Assembly: GCA_020746105.1 (NCBI GenBank)
Contig: CM036658.1
Span: 12,260,689 to 12,324,688, forward strand
Direction: 5' to 3'
Origin: Trogon surrucura
Taxonomy: Eukaryota; Chordata; Aves; Trogoniformes; Trogonidae
DNA: 64,000 nucleotides
Below, one piece after another: positions 38,936 to 51,300 of the stretch (the stretch's first letter is position 1; each line of letters starts with the position of its first letter). Below the pieces are notes generated by a model. That model was not told the DNA's origin. It saw only the letters and a list, made by a program, of their open reading frames with translations, and did no database searches. A program made the translations under genes and the position numbers.

Positions 38936-40749
38936 TCAGCTTACAAAGCTTCTTTCCGTGTAACCTTCACCCACCACATGTCCTACTCACCCCAAATATT
39001 CTCCTTCCTCAAGGCCGTGGAGTTCAGCAGTGCTCCTTGCTCCTGCTGTTTGGGTTGCTTTTTGGATCCTTTAATTCTGCCTCTGCTTGTACTGCAAGAG
39101 GAGTGTATCGCCTGTTCAAGACCAGCAATTTCATGTCATCTGCAAAGGTTGTGGTGTGTGCTGTCACGACAAGGAAAACAAAAGTTTTGAAGTGCTCCTG
39201 ATTGTTTTGACTTTCTACCAGAAGTGAGGGGATGTTTCTGAAGAAGGATTTTTAAGCAGCAAAGTAACCTGCAGAGAGTTCCAGGTGAAGGCAAAAGTGC
39301 TCCTGGTACCTGAGTTGGCATGTTTGAGGTTAACTTGGGTTTGTCCATAGTATTCTGACCCGATAACCCACCTTAGATTTGGCAGCTGGTAGTCATTACT
39401 GTTTCTTACTGCTCTTCTTTCCTGACCTGTCCATCCAGAAGAACGTTAGGAGATTTTGCAGAGGACTCATCATCAAAGGCACCCCATATGTTTTGATCAG
39501 ATGCTCGCTGCCTGGAGGAAGCGGATCAGCAGTGCGGGCTTCTTGGTGTTGGTGGGGTTGGGTTTGCAGACACCTTGTATTTGCATTAGGAACGGCATTG
39601 CCCTCGGGATACAGAGCATGGCTTCACTCCTGCTGCACCACTGAAGGACTATGTTGAGGCCAGATGCTCCATCATAGGCCAACTTGGTGCTGGGGTAAAG
39701 GAGCAAGAAGGTAAGGAGAAAGAACTGCTCCCAACACCATTGTTAGATTGTACACAGGAGTGCAGCGGCACTGGGAAAGTGCTAAAGGTGTTTGGGGTTG
39801 GGAGGGGCAAATGTTTTACTGCAAATTGCCACTGCATTGTAAGCAAGACAAGCTGATTTCTCTCTGCCCAAGTGAGCATCAGATGGGGGAAAACACATTT
39901 AGAAAACTTAAGCCTTGATAGTACATTTATTTCTGGGACGGAATTATGACTGCTGCTCATGTGACTTCAATGTAATGTGCTTGTGCGCACACACAGAGTT
40001 TTTGATTTTTATCACATGGCTGCCAAAAATAATGTTGAAACATATAAGTTAAGCATGCCATTTTAACACAATGACACTTCATTACTGTTCAGGGAAGCTC
40101 AGCTTTGCTTCTGAGAATGTCACCAGCAGGCAATAATGGAGGAGTGCAGAGGGCAAGTAGAAGGAACAGTGCAGCCTCATGGCATTTTATCCTAAATGTC
40201 AAGCACGGTCAGTGTGCCCTGGTGAGTTCACCAGTGTATGGATTAAGCATCTTCAGTAATTGTCTCTCACAGTGTTCAATTTAACAGAAATATGGTAATA
40301 TCAGATTGACTGTTTCTGGAGTTTTTTCCAAATTACAGCAGTTGGTCTTATGAATAATTTCTCTGTAATCAGCTGAGCCTCTTTTTCCTCTGTAAATCTT
40401 CTAATCTTATTTTCGTAACTTGCTACTTCTCTGACTTTCAATTAACACTTCATCTACGTTCTTTACTTACACACAGTAGGTGTAGGCTTTTGAAATTCTT
40501 CCCTAATGTGATTTTAGTGCTGTCACTTCAGTTAGGGGCATGGTAATGACTAACCTCTGCTCCTGTAGCTCTGTTGCTATGTTGCATAATGACTTTTCAG
40601 AAGTTCTGGATTAATGCAGGTTAGTTCATAATTTGGGGCCACATGGCAATACGGTGCTTGGAAAAAAATAATTTATAATCAGAAGGATCTTATGAAAGTG
40701 TTGCATAACTTGAGGAACATAATAGTTCTTTAGCTAGAAGTCTAGCTCT
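38936..40749. other. Intergenic, no gene recognised
   Basis: This is 1.8 kb between two CR1 copies. Several overlapping open frames occur at 38929-39960 on both strands. None has a recognisable motif, and their mutual overlap argues for chance in a slightly GC-richer stretch. Confidence 0.6.
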
Positions 40750-41385
40750 GCAGACTGAAGAGGAAAGACCTGTCACATCAGGAGAGGTGATGGAGCCAAG
40801 CAGGACAGCCTGCTCTGCTCCCTGTGTTACAACCAGTGTAACTAAGAAAAGGTGACAGGTGATAGTAGTAGGCCAGTATCTTCTGAGAGGTACAGAATTA
40901 TCCATCTGCTCACCTTATGCAAAGACCTGAGAAAGCTTTGCTGCTTACCAGAGGCTCGTATGAGGGATCTCACTGAGAGACTACCAGGCCTGACACAGTC
41001 CACTGACTATTATCCACTGCTATTGTTTCATGTGGACACCGATGATACGGACAGGAGAAGTTTGAGGACCATGAAGAAGGATTACAGAGCCGTGAGAGAA
41101 ACAGTAAGAGGCTCTGGAGCGCAGGTAGTCTTTTAGTCAATCCTCCCAGCCAAAGGCAAGGTGTTCGAAAGGGTCAAGCATATCTGGCAAAGCAGCAATT
41201 GGTTACGGCATTGGTGCTATAGCCAGAGGTTTGGCTACTTAGACGATAGGGCTTGCTTTGAGAAACCTGGTCCACTGACGCTTATGGGGTCCATTCTGTG
41301 ATTCTGTGATTCATTTGTCAGGGAAGGGGAAGAGTATCTTCAACCATAGGCTTGCCAAGCTGGTGAAGAGGGCTTTAAACTGAAA
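40750..41385 (+). pseudogene. CR1 ORF1 remnant, SGNH esterase-like domain
   Basis: CR1-type ORF1 proteins carry an SGNH/GDSL esterase-like domain. Here the block I region reads VIVVGQYLLRGTE at about 40859-40897, where the family has a Gly-Asp-Ser core, so the catalytic Ser is lost. After a frameshift the region CCLPEARMRDLTERLPGL and DYYPLLLFHVDTDDT follows. The last seven residues lie at 41029-41049, and the family block III Gly-x-Asn-Asp is changed (Gly to Asp, Asn to Asp). The later GFGYLD-like segment is at about 41220-41250, and the final LAKLVKRAL-like ending is at about 41350-41380. A 20-bp stretch of ATTCTGTG units interrupts the domain at 41293-41312. Confidence 0.85.
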
Positions 41386-41554
41386 TTGCTGGTTGGAGGG
41401 AACCTCAATCCATCCCGCTCCTACAGGTTTGATACCAGGGCCAGCAACAGATAACCAGAACCTGGAGAGGAGTCACAGGTCAGCAGAAGGGCACCTGAAA
41501 AGCAGCACAAAGGAATCCCAGACAGTAAGTTGCCTTCATCAGGGCCCAACTTAA

Positions 41555-42290
41555 ATCCCTCAGTGCAAGCATAGGTAGCATGGGGGATAAACAAGAGCAG
41601 TTAGAGGAATGCACACACCTGCAGGGCTGTGAGCTTATTGGGATCACAGAGACATGGTGGCAGGGCTCCTATGACTGAAGTAATGGAATGGAAGGATCCA
41701 GGCTCTTTAGGAAGGACAGGTCAGGGAGACAAGGAAGGGTGTCACCCTCTATACCTCAGTGACCAGTAGCAGTGCACGGGTCTCCACTTGGGAATGGGTG
41801 AGGAGCTGACCAAGAGTTCATTAATTAGGATTAAAGGGAGGACAGGGAAAAGTGGTTTTATAGTGAAGGTCTGCTACACGCCACACACCCAGGAGGACTG
41901 AGTGGATGAGGCTCTCTGTAGACAGACGGGAGCAGCCTCAGGCTCACAAGCCCTGGTCCTCATGGGGGATTTCAGTGACCTCGGTATCTGTTGAAGGGAC
42001 AACACGGCACAGCATAAGCAGTCCAGGAGGTTCCTGGAATCTGTTGATGATAACTTCCTTCTCCAAGTGACAGAGGAGCCCTCAAGGAGAGATGCTGTGC
42101 TGAACCTTGTTCTCAACAACAAGGGAGAGCTGGTGGGGAATGCAAAGCTCAAGGACAGCCTTGACTGCAGTGACTATGAAATGGTGGAGTTCAAGATCCT
42201 TAGGGCAGCAAGCAGGGCACACAACAGGCTCACTACCCTGGATTTCAGAAAAGCAGACTTTGGCCTCTTCAGGGATCGTCTTCAGGGATC
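41555..42290 (+). pseudogene. CR1 ORF2 endonuclease-domain remnant
   Basis: The AP-type endonuclease that nicks target DNA for LINE insertion is recognisable. IGITETWW is at 41637-41660 with the catalytic Glu intact (GAG 41649-41651). A GDFS motif is at about 41965-41976, where the family has Gly-Asp-Phe-Asn, so Asn has become Ser. SDYEMVEFKIL begins at 42169, where the catalytic His of the Ser-Asp-His motif is Tyr (TAT 42175-42177). The domain ends TLDFRKADFGLFRD. Many frameshifts and stops lie between these blocks. Confidence 0.9.
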
Positions 42291-43020
42291 TGGTAAAGCA
42301 CATAGAACATGAGGTGACTGGTGACAACAAACATGGCTTCACTAAGGGCAAATTGTGCCTAACAAATTTGGTGACCTTCTAGAATTTGGTTAAAGTGTTG
42401 GTGGACAAGGGAGAAGCAACTGATATCAGCTGCATTTAACACTGTCACACACAACATCCTTGTCTCTAAATTAGAGAAACATGAATTTGATGGACAGACC
42501 ACGTGGTGGCTAAGGAAATATCTGGTTGGTCACATTCAAAGAGTTCCAGTCAACAGTATGTCTGGAGACCAGTGACGAGTGGTGTTCCTCAGGGGGTGGT
42601 ATTGGGACCAGCACTGTCTAATGGCTTTGTTGGTGACAGTGGGATCTAGTGCATCCTCAGCAAGTTTGCCAATGTCCTTAAGCTGTGTCGTTGTTGTTGA
42701 CACACTGGAGGGAAGAGATGTTATCCAGAGGGACTTGGACATGCTTGAGAGGTGAGCATGTGCAAAGCTTATGAAGGTTCAACAAGGCCAAGTGCAAGGT
42801 CCTGCACTGAGGTTGGGGCAGTCCCATGCTCAGGTACAGGCTGGGTGGAGAATGGATTGAGAGTAGCCCTGCTACTCTTGGGGGTCTTGGTTGACTAGAA
42901 GCTCAACCTGACCCGGCAGTGTGCATTTGCAGCTCTGAAAGACAACTGTATCCTGGGCTGCATCAAAAGAAGTGTGGCCAGCATGTCGAGGGAGGTGATT
43001 CTCCCCCTCTACGCCTCTCT
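42291..43020 (+). pseudogene. CR1 ORF2 reverse-transcriptase remnant
   Basis: The RT begins abruptly at [16 protein letters not shown] (about 42330-42380). Next come a degenerate DFSKAFDTVSHNIL region, a GVPQGVVLGPAL motif at about 42580-42615, and FANVLKL at 42665-42685 where the family has Phe-Ala-Asp-Asp-Thr-Lys-Leu. Both catalytic Asp residues are therefore gone. Later phrases such as NKAKCKVLH and ILGCIKRSVAS are visible from 42780 to 42980. The reading frame is broken many times. Confidence 0.9.
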
Positions 43021-45279
43021 TGTGAGAGTACTTAAGGGGCTATTTACAAGGACATGTAGTATTAGGGTAATGGGGGGGCAATGGTTTTAAACTGAAATAA
43101 AGTAGTTTTAGATCAGATGTAATGAAGAAATTCTTCATTGAGAAGGTGGTGAAATGCTGGACCTGGTTGCCCAGAGAAGCTGTGAAAGCCCCATCCCTGG
43201 AAGTTTTTAAGGCCAGGCTGGATGGGGCTCTGAGCAACCTGGTCTAGTGAGGGATGTCCCTGCTCCTGGCAGCGCGGTTGGAACTAGATGATCTTTAAGG
43301 TGCCTTCCCACCCAAACCATTCTATGATCCTATGATGTCTGTAGAGTGGGGATGAGTAAACAAACACTTCTGCTCTGGAGTCCTGTTTCTGGAGTCCTGT
43401 CACTTACCAATGCTTATCTTACTTGCTGGCACAGCACACCCTCTGCTCCAAGTTTCCTTCCTAAATGCCCCAGGTGTGCTGCTGCGGTAGAAAACATTGC
43501 TGTGCTATTTGCTCCATTCTGGCCTGCTCTGGCCACTCTGTCATCCAGCAGCTGTCAACAGAGGCAAACAAGACAAGCAGAAAGTAAATCATAGAATTCC
43601 ATGATTTTCTTAGCAAGTATTTTTTTAGGATGTTGATGGAGGAAACAGCTAAACAACAGCTAAAATCTATGAATTGTGAGTGCTCTTTCTGTCTAGAATA
43701 TAAGTTCTTTTCCATCCTGATGAAAAGATTGTTTTCTTCTTTAGCTCGTTATATAATGAGAATTCAAGATGACATATTGATAGCAGTTATCAGGGAGTGT
43801 CCTGGAGCACTGAGGAGCTGGCATGGTAGAGACGGTTGTTATGAAATTGTTTTAAAAAATAATTCTGGAATACTGCCCCTCTTTCTGCTTATTTTAAGGT
43901 TCATATGCAACGTGTTGAATCTCTATGTCCTGAATTATGCTGCTAGTGGATCCTCCCAGCTGGTCTATCCAGTAACTGTTGACTAGTACGATCATGTTTC
44001 CACGTTAAAAGTTTAAAAATAATTTAATGATAGCTATGTTTAGTGACATCATTTTAGAACCCATATGACTTAGCTTTCCCTTGCACTTTGCCTGGACTGT
44101 ACAACAGCTGCTTTTTACCCATATATGTCCCATCACTTCAGGCACAGTCAAATTTTTAGAAAGAGGGGATTATACAGTCAGAGATCATTGCATTTTCCTC
44201 AGCTGTATAGACTCTGTTTTCACTACGGAGATGCTTGAGCTTTCTTTAGTCTTTGTAAATATTTGTGAAACAAAAAAAAAGAGTTAAAAGTTTCCTAAAG
44301 GAAAGGCTGTAGTGATTAATAACTTGTTCTTTTAAGTGTGAAAACCATGAATTTGGAGACAGAGGATTTCTTCTTAAAATGGTGTATTGCTTTTGTTATT
44401 ACTTGAGTGATGCAGGGCAATATTAACAGGTTTATTCTAATAGTGAGGAATAGTGTTATTGAAATAATAGTTGAAAGATATTGAACTTCTCATTAGAAAG
44501 CTTTTGCACAGAGAACCTCTATTATTTAGGGACAATTATTTCTGGAAAACGTCCCATCACCTGTCTTCCCTACCTAGCTGTTCTGTAATTTTCATGCAGC
44601 TGTGACTGGGTATCAGTTTGCATGTTAACAATTCTGTTTATGGTAAGATAAAATGCACCATAGTTGCTGCCCAAAGTTTGCTCTTAGCTACATTGCTGAC
44701 AATTCAGGGTACATCGGCTAGTATCATTGAGAGATGCAGAGCTGTGAACAGAGTGTGTTTGCCTTTTCCTATTAGGGTTTTTTTTTTGTTCATTTAATAA
44801 CACACGCTTTTGATTTCCATATGTAGTGAAATGGTGTTTCTCATGGCTGACATCAGAATATTTTTCCATCAAGTAAGAAAACCTCTTGCTGGAGATAATG
44901 GTATCATCTCCTGATGAGGGTGGAAGGGCAATCTGTAAAAAATGAATATTGAGTGTGATGTCTCATCTGTGTCTTTGACATGGAATAAAAAAAAAGCCCT
45001 GCTATGCCTTATGTTTGTATTTCACAAGACAGTTCATTTAGAGGATTCTGTCGAAAGTTCTACACTGTCTTTACCATGGGAGAGATGGTAAAAACCCCAG
45101 CTCCAGTTCAAGTATAAAGCTGTCACACTTTAGTCTTCAAGTCTGTGTAGCAAAAATGTCTGAGCAGAGTCCGCTCAGGGTCATGCATGGATTTAGCCAT
45201 CCCTGGTGTCTCTCCTTTTGAAGTCCAGGTTGCAGACTGATTTTGTAGGCAAACCTGGCTGTGTTATCAGTTTCACCAT

Positions 45280-45307
45280 AAATCAGATTTTTTTTTTAAT
45301 CTGATTT
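45280..45307. repeat. Inverted repeat, 10-bp arms, 8-T loop
   Basis: AAATCAGATT at 45280-45289 is the exact reverse complement of AATCTGATTT at 45298-45307, with only T between them. It may be a simple local inverted duplication. Confidence 0.8.
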
Positions 45308-48300
45308 ACATGACAGGCATACTTCAAATCCTGTCCTGAGGTCTCTGGTGTCCAGTGACAAAGCTAAGGTATTTACAAAGAGAAGAGGTGATAAGGCAAC
45401 CTATGTAAGCAATCATCTGATCCTTAGGACTGTGTTCTGCATCCTCTGCGGGAGAAGCAGCCTCTGGGCTGCTGAGAAGGGTGTGTGGTCTGCCACAGCT
45501 GGCTGCTGGCTACTGTTTCCATCTGTTTATAAAATTCGTTCTGCTTACTAATAAATTCAGTTAAAAAATAGCTCAATAAAACAACCTGATGTGGCTTCTC
45601 AGACACAGTATTATGTCTGGAAAACTAAAGATGCTTTTGTTCGTTTCCTTAGTCTTGTTTTGTAACAAGAGGCAAATTGTCCCCGCCCCCACTCAAAACA
45701 AATCCATTGTCAATCCTGCTCGTTAGGCAGACAAATGGCTTTGGGAGGAGGCTGTATTTCAGGATATGCTTGTATGATGTCCAGACAGGCCTTGACCGAG
45801 AAAAGAACCTCCAACGCTGTGTGAGCGTCTGTGCTAGATGTCACTGTTACAGCACAAAATGAACCAGAGTGCCCTTGGATTATGACTCTGCTGCTCTCCC
45901 TCTAACCTGCAGTGGGTTTGAGAGGCAGCTCAGTAAAATCAGTTTTCTCAGAAGAAATCGGGTCTCTGGAGAGGAAAGAATGAATTGAGAGGGACAAGAA
46001 GACTGACAATGTTCCCTCAGTTAAGAGAATAAAACATGGTAAAAGGTTTGGGCTGTAGAATAGAATCTGGTTTGAGAGCAAAGGCACTACGGTTGCAGCT
46101 GACATAACAGGAGATGGCAAATTAGCGAAGTGGCTTAAGTCAGGGTCCAGATTTCAACAATTGCTCGATCTTTTGTAAAAAATTTAAAGAGTCAAGAGAA
46201 AAGTACAAAATACATTTTAAAAAAGTTAATGCTTTATTTCCTAGCTACCTTGTTCTGTGCTTGGCCTTCCACTAAAAGTAAAATATTGGGAACTGAAGGA
46301 GTCCAGTGGGATGCTGTCATTTGCTTTCCTAGGAAAGTGCTTGTGGCTGACTAATAGAAAGTGCTGTGGAAGCCCTACTTAACATTATAGATGGAAGTGA
46401 AACAGAGATTAACAAGTACAAGATTATTTAATTGCCAGATGGTACAAAAACTAAGGTATGCCATATAAGAGAAGGTAGACTACAGAGATGAAGATTTAGT
46501 TGTGTTTATTAATCTTTTCTCTAACACAATCTCTCAAGTACGTATAATGAAATTTAAAGGCAAAGTTTCCAAAAGGGAGGAAAAAAATACTTCTAATGCA
46601 CTGCATTAGGATGATACAGAGCATCACAGTTAGCATAAAGCACTTAAAAAAAAAAGAAAGGAAAATATTAGATATGTGTCCAAACAAACTGAAGTAGGCA
46701 CTTGAGTTCCAAAAAGCAAATGGACGCTGCAGGCATTTGCCTACATTTGTGAGTTCTGGCCCCCTGAGGGCTGATGCTAAATGAGTGATTTCACACAATA
46801 AGAAAAATCGAGTACTTAAGTTGTTCCACTTACTCACCTGATTTACCTGTGCAACTGTAGCTACCTTGCCAGCTGGCTGAGCTTTAATTCTAGGTAGGGA
46901 ACAGGAAGAGACAGAGCTTCCATAGCTACACTAACGAAGCAAGCACCATTTCATAGTTTTAACTGATTATCTATGGATTTCCTCTGTCGTGTCTGAAGAC
47001 AGGTCAATTTTTGAAACAGGTTGCTGGGAATTGCGCATGTGTCCCGAAGCAATGTGAATCTACTACAGACTGGTTTTGCTGTTTCAGACAGCATAGTCAT
47101 ATACACAGTCTTGAAAGAAGGTGGGAGTGAGGCCAGTGTGGAATTAACCACACTGAATAACTTGCTCTCTTTCAATGAAGTCTTTCATCTATTCTCTGCT
47201 TCTCAAAAGTTAACAAGGACCAAAACCAGCCACATCACTTGGACTTGCTGTAATGAACTCCTGCTTCCCTGCAGTCTGAATCTAAGCCACTATCCTACAC
47301 ACACCACATCATAAGAAACCACTAACCCTAACCATGAGGCCAGCACATTCACATCTCTACAATATGTTCATTACACTCACGTTAATAAATGAATATAATA
47401 TTACAATGGCTGTGCCATTAAACAGTACCTGTTCAAGACAATGGAAACAAGGCACTCCGTGATTAAATATATTAACTTCCTGACAAAGAACTGCACAACT
47501 CTTTGGCTAGAGCTGTGAAGCAAATGGGGTATTTACATATGAAAAGAAATTTGTGTACATTCGATGAATGACAGAATAATTGCTATATATGGGAGGGAAA
47601 GGGATGTAAAATATTTCATATACTCATTATGGCTGTTGCAAGTAAGTGAGAAAGGCCATGGCATGGCTGTAAATATGCCTTTCTTGACTGCTGAATCTAG
47701 ACAAAGTGTATATAGGCTTCTGGTAGCACTACAGGAGTAGGTTTCAATACTAGAAATCTTAGCTGGAAAAGATCTGGTAGATGTGTTCAAGTCATCCTCT
47801 GGGAGCACACACAAAATGGATGTTTTGTCCATTTGAGTTTCAGGGGTCTCAGACGTGGGTCTTCCATCATTGCACTTGATTGTTCAGTCTAGATTTAAAA
47901 AAAAATCCTGACAAGGCTAACTTTTTCCTTTTTGTTCACTGAATGTTTTAATTTTTTCTTGGTTTCATTCACATTGGTCTCACCATACCTTTCTAAGCCA
48001 CTCACAGTTATGGGTCTTGGCCCTAGCAAGCCAAGCCCAAACTTCTGCAGAAGCAGTGGAAGAAAAGTTAAAGGGGATGGAGCACACCTTCAATGGCTTC
48101 AGCAACAACCTACAGGATAGAGAAGAAGACGAGATCAGAAAATACTAGGTAAAGTCAAGGAAAAAGGATAGTTTTCTGCCTCAGTTGCCTCTGCTACATG
48201 CATGTGCACGCACACACACAAATGGTGAGGGAGGGAATTTTCCTTGCAAATTTCCCCGGAAATTTGGTGCCCTCAGCAGTTCCTTGGAGCTGAAAACTAG

Positions 48301-51300
48301 ACCCAAAAGTAGAGGTGCTGTCCTCCCCACAACCCAAATCTTACTGCCCTGGTGGGAGGAGGAAGATGGCACCTTTGGTGAATACAGTCACTGAAAGGGT
48401 GAGAAATAGCAGGTGAAGAGAAGAGTAGGATCCTGGCTGGGTGGAGAGGCACAGTAGGTGCTTGATTTAGGAATATCCATGTTTAGAGGTGTTGATCTGA
48501 TTTGCAGAAATGCTAAACCCTCACAGCAGAAGCTGATGGCAGTGAGAACCATATTCAGAACCAAATATGAGAACCAAATATAGAGTGTTATCAAATACTG
48601 AGAATTGTAGTTGGCATCTCAAACTAGCCCCCCAAATTAGCTTACCATGTGGACAAATTTGACTATATTCTCACTGAAACACAATTTCTCGTGCATCTAA
48701 AAATGGTAATAATGACATCTCACTTTTAGTAAATGTATTCACATTTATTTAAAGGAAAAAATCAAACAGAAAACAATTTGAAAAAATTATGGTATAAAAG
48801 CTATATAAAAGTTCAAGAAAAAAAGAAAATTCTCTTTGGCTTGTAGGGTTTGAAAGGCATGCAGCAAATGACACCTGAGATCCCATGCTGAATGAGCAGG
48901 ATAAACATAAGTATCAAGTAACTGCCCATTCACTGGAATAAGGCAAGGTTCCAGTAGAAGAATGTCTGACCACGCTTTATATTATGTACCCGGCTGTGGG
49001 TATGAGATGTGTAATTGAATGCAACAACAGGAACTGAGCTTGGAGAGCATAGGGTGGGGGGGGAGGAGGGCTCAATAAAGAGACAGTGGAAAACTTTAAT
49101 CCTGCTGCTTCATTTACTCATGTTGAAGGGCTTGGTTTTTCTTGTCTTGTTATTCTTCTCCACACAGTTTTCTTCTCCAGTGCAGTTCATGGGTATGGAA
49201 AGCAACGACAGTGCTCTCTGAAAGACAGCTGGCACGGTTGATTCCTCAGAGCACATGACCACAAACCAAACCTCATACTGTCAGCCTACGTTAATCTCTG
49301 CTACGGCTTGCTTAGATTAGCGGCACATCAAAATGTGGTGGTATATTGTGACCCTTTCTTCTGTAAACATTTTTCTCCTCTTGTAGCGGATTTTTAAATC
49401 TGGACAGTGTACTGCATGCTGCACGAGTAAAAGCTCCTCTGGGTTCATAAGCATACCCAAGAAACAGTGATTGCCTTGTGAAGATTTTTAGGCTAGCAGG
49501 CAGGGATCTCTGTAATGAGATCTTGCACAACATTTGTTCACTCTTAGAAGATCAGAACATTCCTTGCCAAACCCTCAACCTTTAAGTGGAAATAGGACAC
49601 ATTGCCCTTCCAAGAAGACAAGGATAGGATGGAGCAACTCTTCTGACATAGGGAAGAAGGCTGAAAAGAAGCAGGTCCTCTCATCTAAGAAGACGAGTAA
49701 CCACAATTTTCCTGTTCTTAGTGACTCTTGTCAGTAGGTTTGTGCATTTGTGTTTTGGAACATAATGCATAGCAACCATGTGTGGGCAAGCGAGATGATA
49801 TACAACTACTAGTGGTTTCGTACCTGGTGAATAGAACTAGAGCTCATAAAAACATTATTTGATCTCTTTCCAATTATCCCTCACTTTATTTGGTAACAAA
49901 ATGTGATTTATCAAAATAACGATGATAATGACCGTATTTACAAACACAGCATTTTATCAAAACTAGAAACTATAAATGTGCCAGACAAATGACCCTAAGT
50001 ATGGGGAGGAAAGAGAAAAGGTTATTTCCCTTCCCTCTTTTAATCACTAACTGGAACAAAAGGAAAAATGAATGCACTGATTTTTTTTTTTATGTATAAT
50101 TTTTTGGGGTATTTCTTTCTCCATTTACCTTCTTGAGGATTTGATAAAGCTGGTAGCAGCACAGAAGAGAATGGCAGATATTCTTTCTTCTGTAGATTAT
50201 CCCCAAATTCTAATCATCACACAATTTGTTACTTCAAATGACCCTAAGAAAAAGGAGGGGAAAGAAAGAGATTTCTGAAACTAAAAAATCTTGCAGAGAA
50301 AAGCAGGGAAAAAAAAGAGTAAATCTTCAAATTGTCAAATGGTAAATTAACCAATTGGATTTTTTAAAAGTGCTTCAGATCAATTATTGAGCAATCAAGG
50401 TTTAGCTTACAGTCATGGATTAAGGAATGTAGCACTGTATTGAGATTAGTATCAGACTCGATATAATATAAATAATCAACTCTCATTTGTGAATGTTCAT
50501 CACTGTCAAGAGTAAGCATAGCTGTAAAGAAGGAAATATTCAGTAATAGGTTTAACTTTAAATCAGAGTCACTGCCAGAAAAAGTGACCAGGATAATACA
50601 ATTTCTCCTGCAAATGATATTCTTCTTTTCTGTTCTGATTTAAATGAACTATGTGGATCTAGGGAAAATATGGCCTTACTCCACTGAAAAGGGTTCAGGT
50701 GTTTTGTTTAACAATAGAAGGCATTGTATATACTTCCATAGGTCGATGCAGAGATGCACTGTCACAAAGTAAGTAAACTCTTTGTTATGTTTTGTTGTCT
50801 TTGGCCAGTTTTGCCTTGAGCACACAGTTATTAGTAGATGATGAGGTAGCTATTAGTAAACAAATGAACAGAAAGGATGTTAGTGAGAAGATGAGCCAAT
50901 TTGGGCAGCTAGAGGGCAGAACAGACATTTTTCTCCCACTTCTTGTTAGACCAGTCAAAACTGAAATCCAAAGATTTACATTGTGTAATATCAGTTATGC
51001 TTGATGCATAGGGAAAAAAAGCGTGGTCAGAGCACAGTAAGACAGCAGATGTTATGACAGACAGCCTTCAGCTGAAGTTGTCAGAAATTTATGTGGCATC
51101 AAAGCATCCCCATCTCGCCAGATGTCCTATGCCATGAGCCAGATAGGCACCTACAAGCTGGCTCTCTGGCTGGCTTTTTTTCTGAGGCCCTGAGCAAAAG
51201 AGAAAGCTGATTAGCTTGAGATGCAAGCAGACTGCAGTGCTAAGCACCACTGATAAATTAAACTCATTTACATTCTACTCATAAAGATTCTCCCTTGGAA

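Larger units (their letters stand above)
40750..43336 (+). mobile_element. Decayed multi-domain CR1 LINE with internal deletions
   Basis: This is the most complete CR1 copy in the window, about 2.6 kb against roughly 4.5-5 kb for an intact element. In order it keeps an ORF1 SGNH-esterase-like region, an AP-like endonuclease region, fragments of the reverse transcriptase, and a 3' UTR ending GAACTAGATGATCTTTAAGG, then ATTCTATGATCCTATG. Two parts are missing: the segment between the endonuclease and the RT fingers (junction near 42290), and the part between the PLYASLV region and the last ORF2 motifs (near 43020-43080). Key catalytic positions are altered in all three enzymes. It cannot be autonomous. 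Its left border is approximate because ORF1 similarity fades gradually. Confidence 0.93.

Noticed and set aside
38472-38936. 154-codon minus-strand frame
   Set aside because: It is CR1 ORF2 sequence, not a host gene.
47313-47334. Telomere-like CTAACCCTAACC
   Set aside because: There are only about two units, which is expected by chance.
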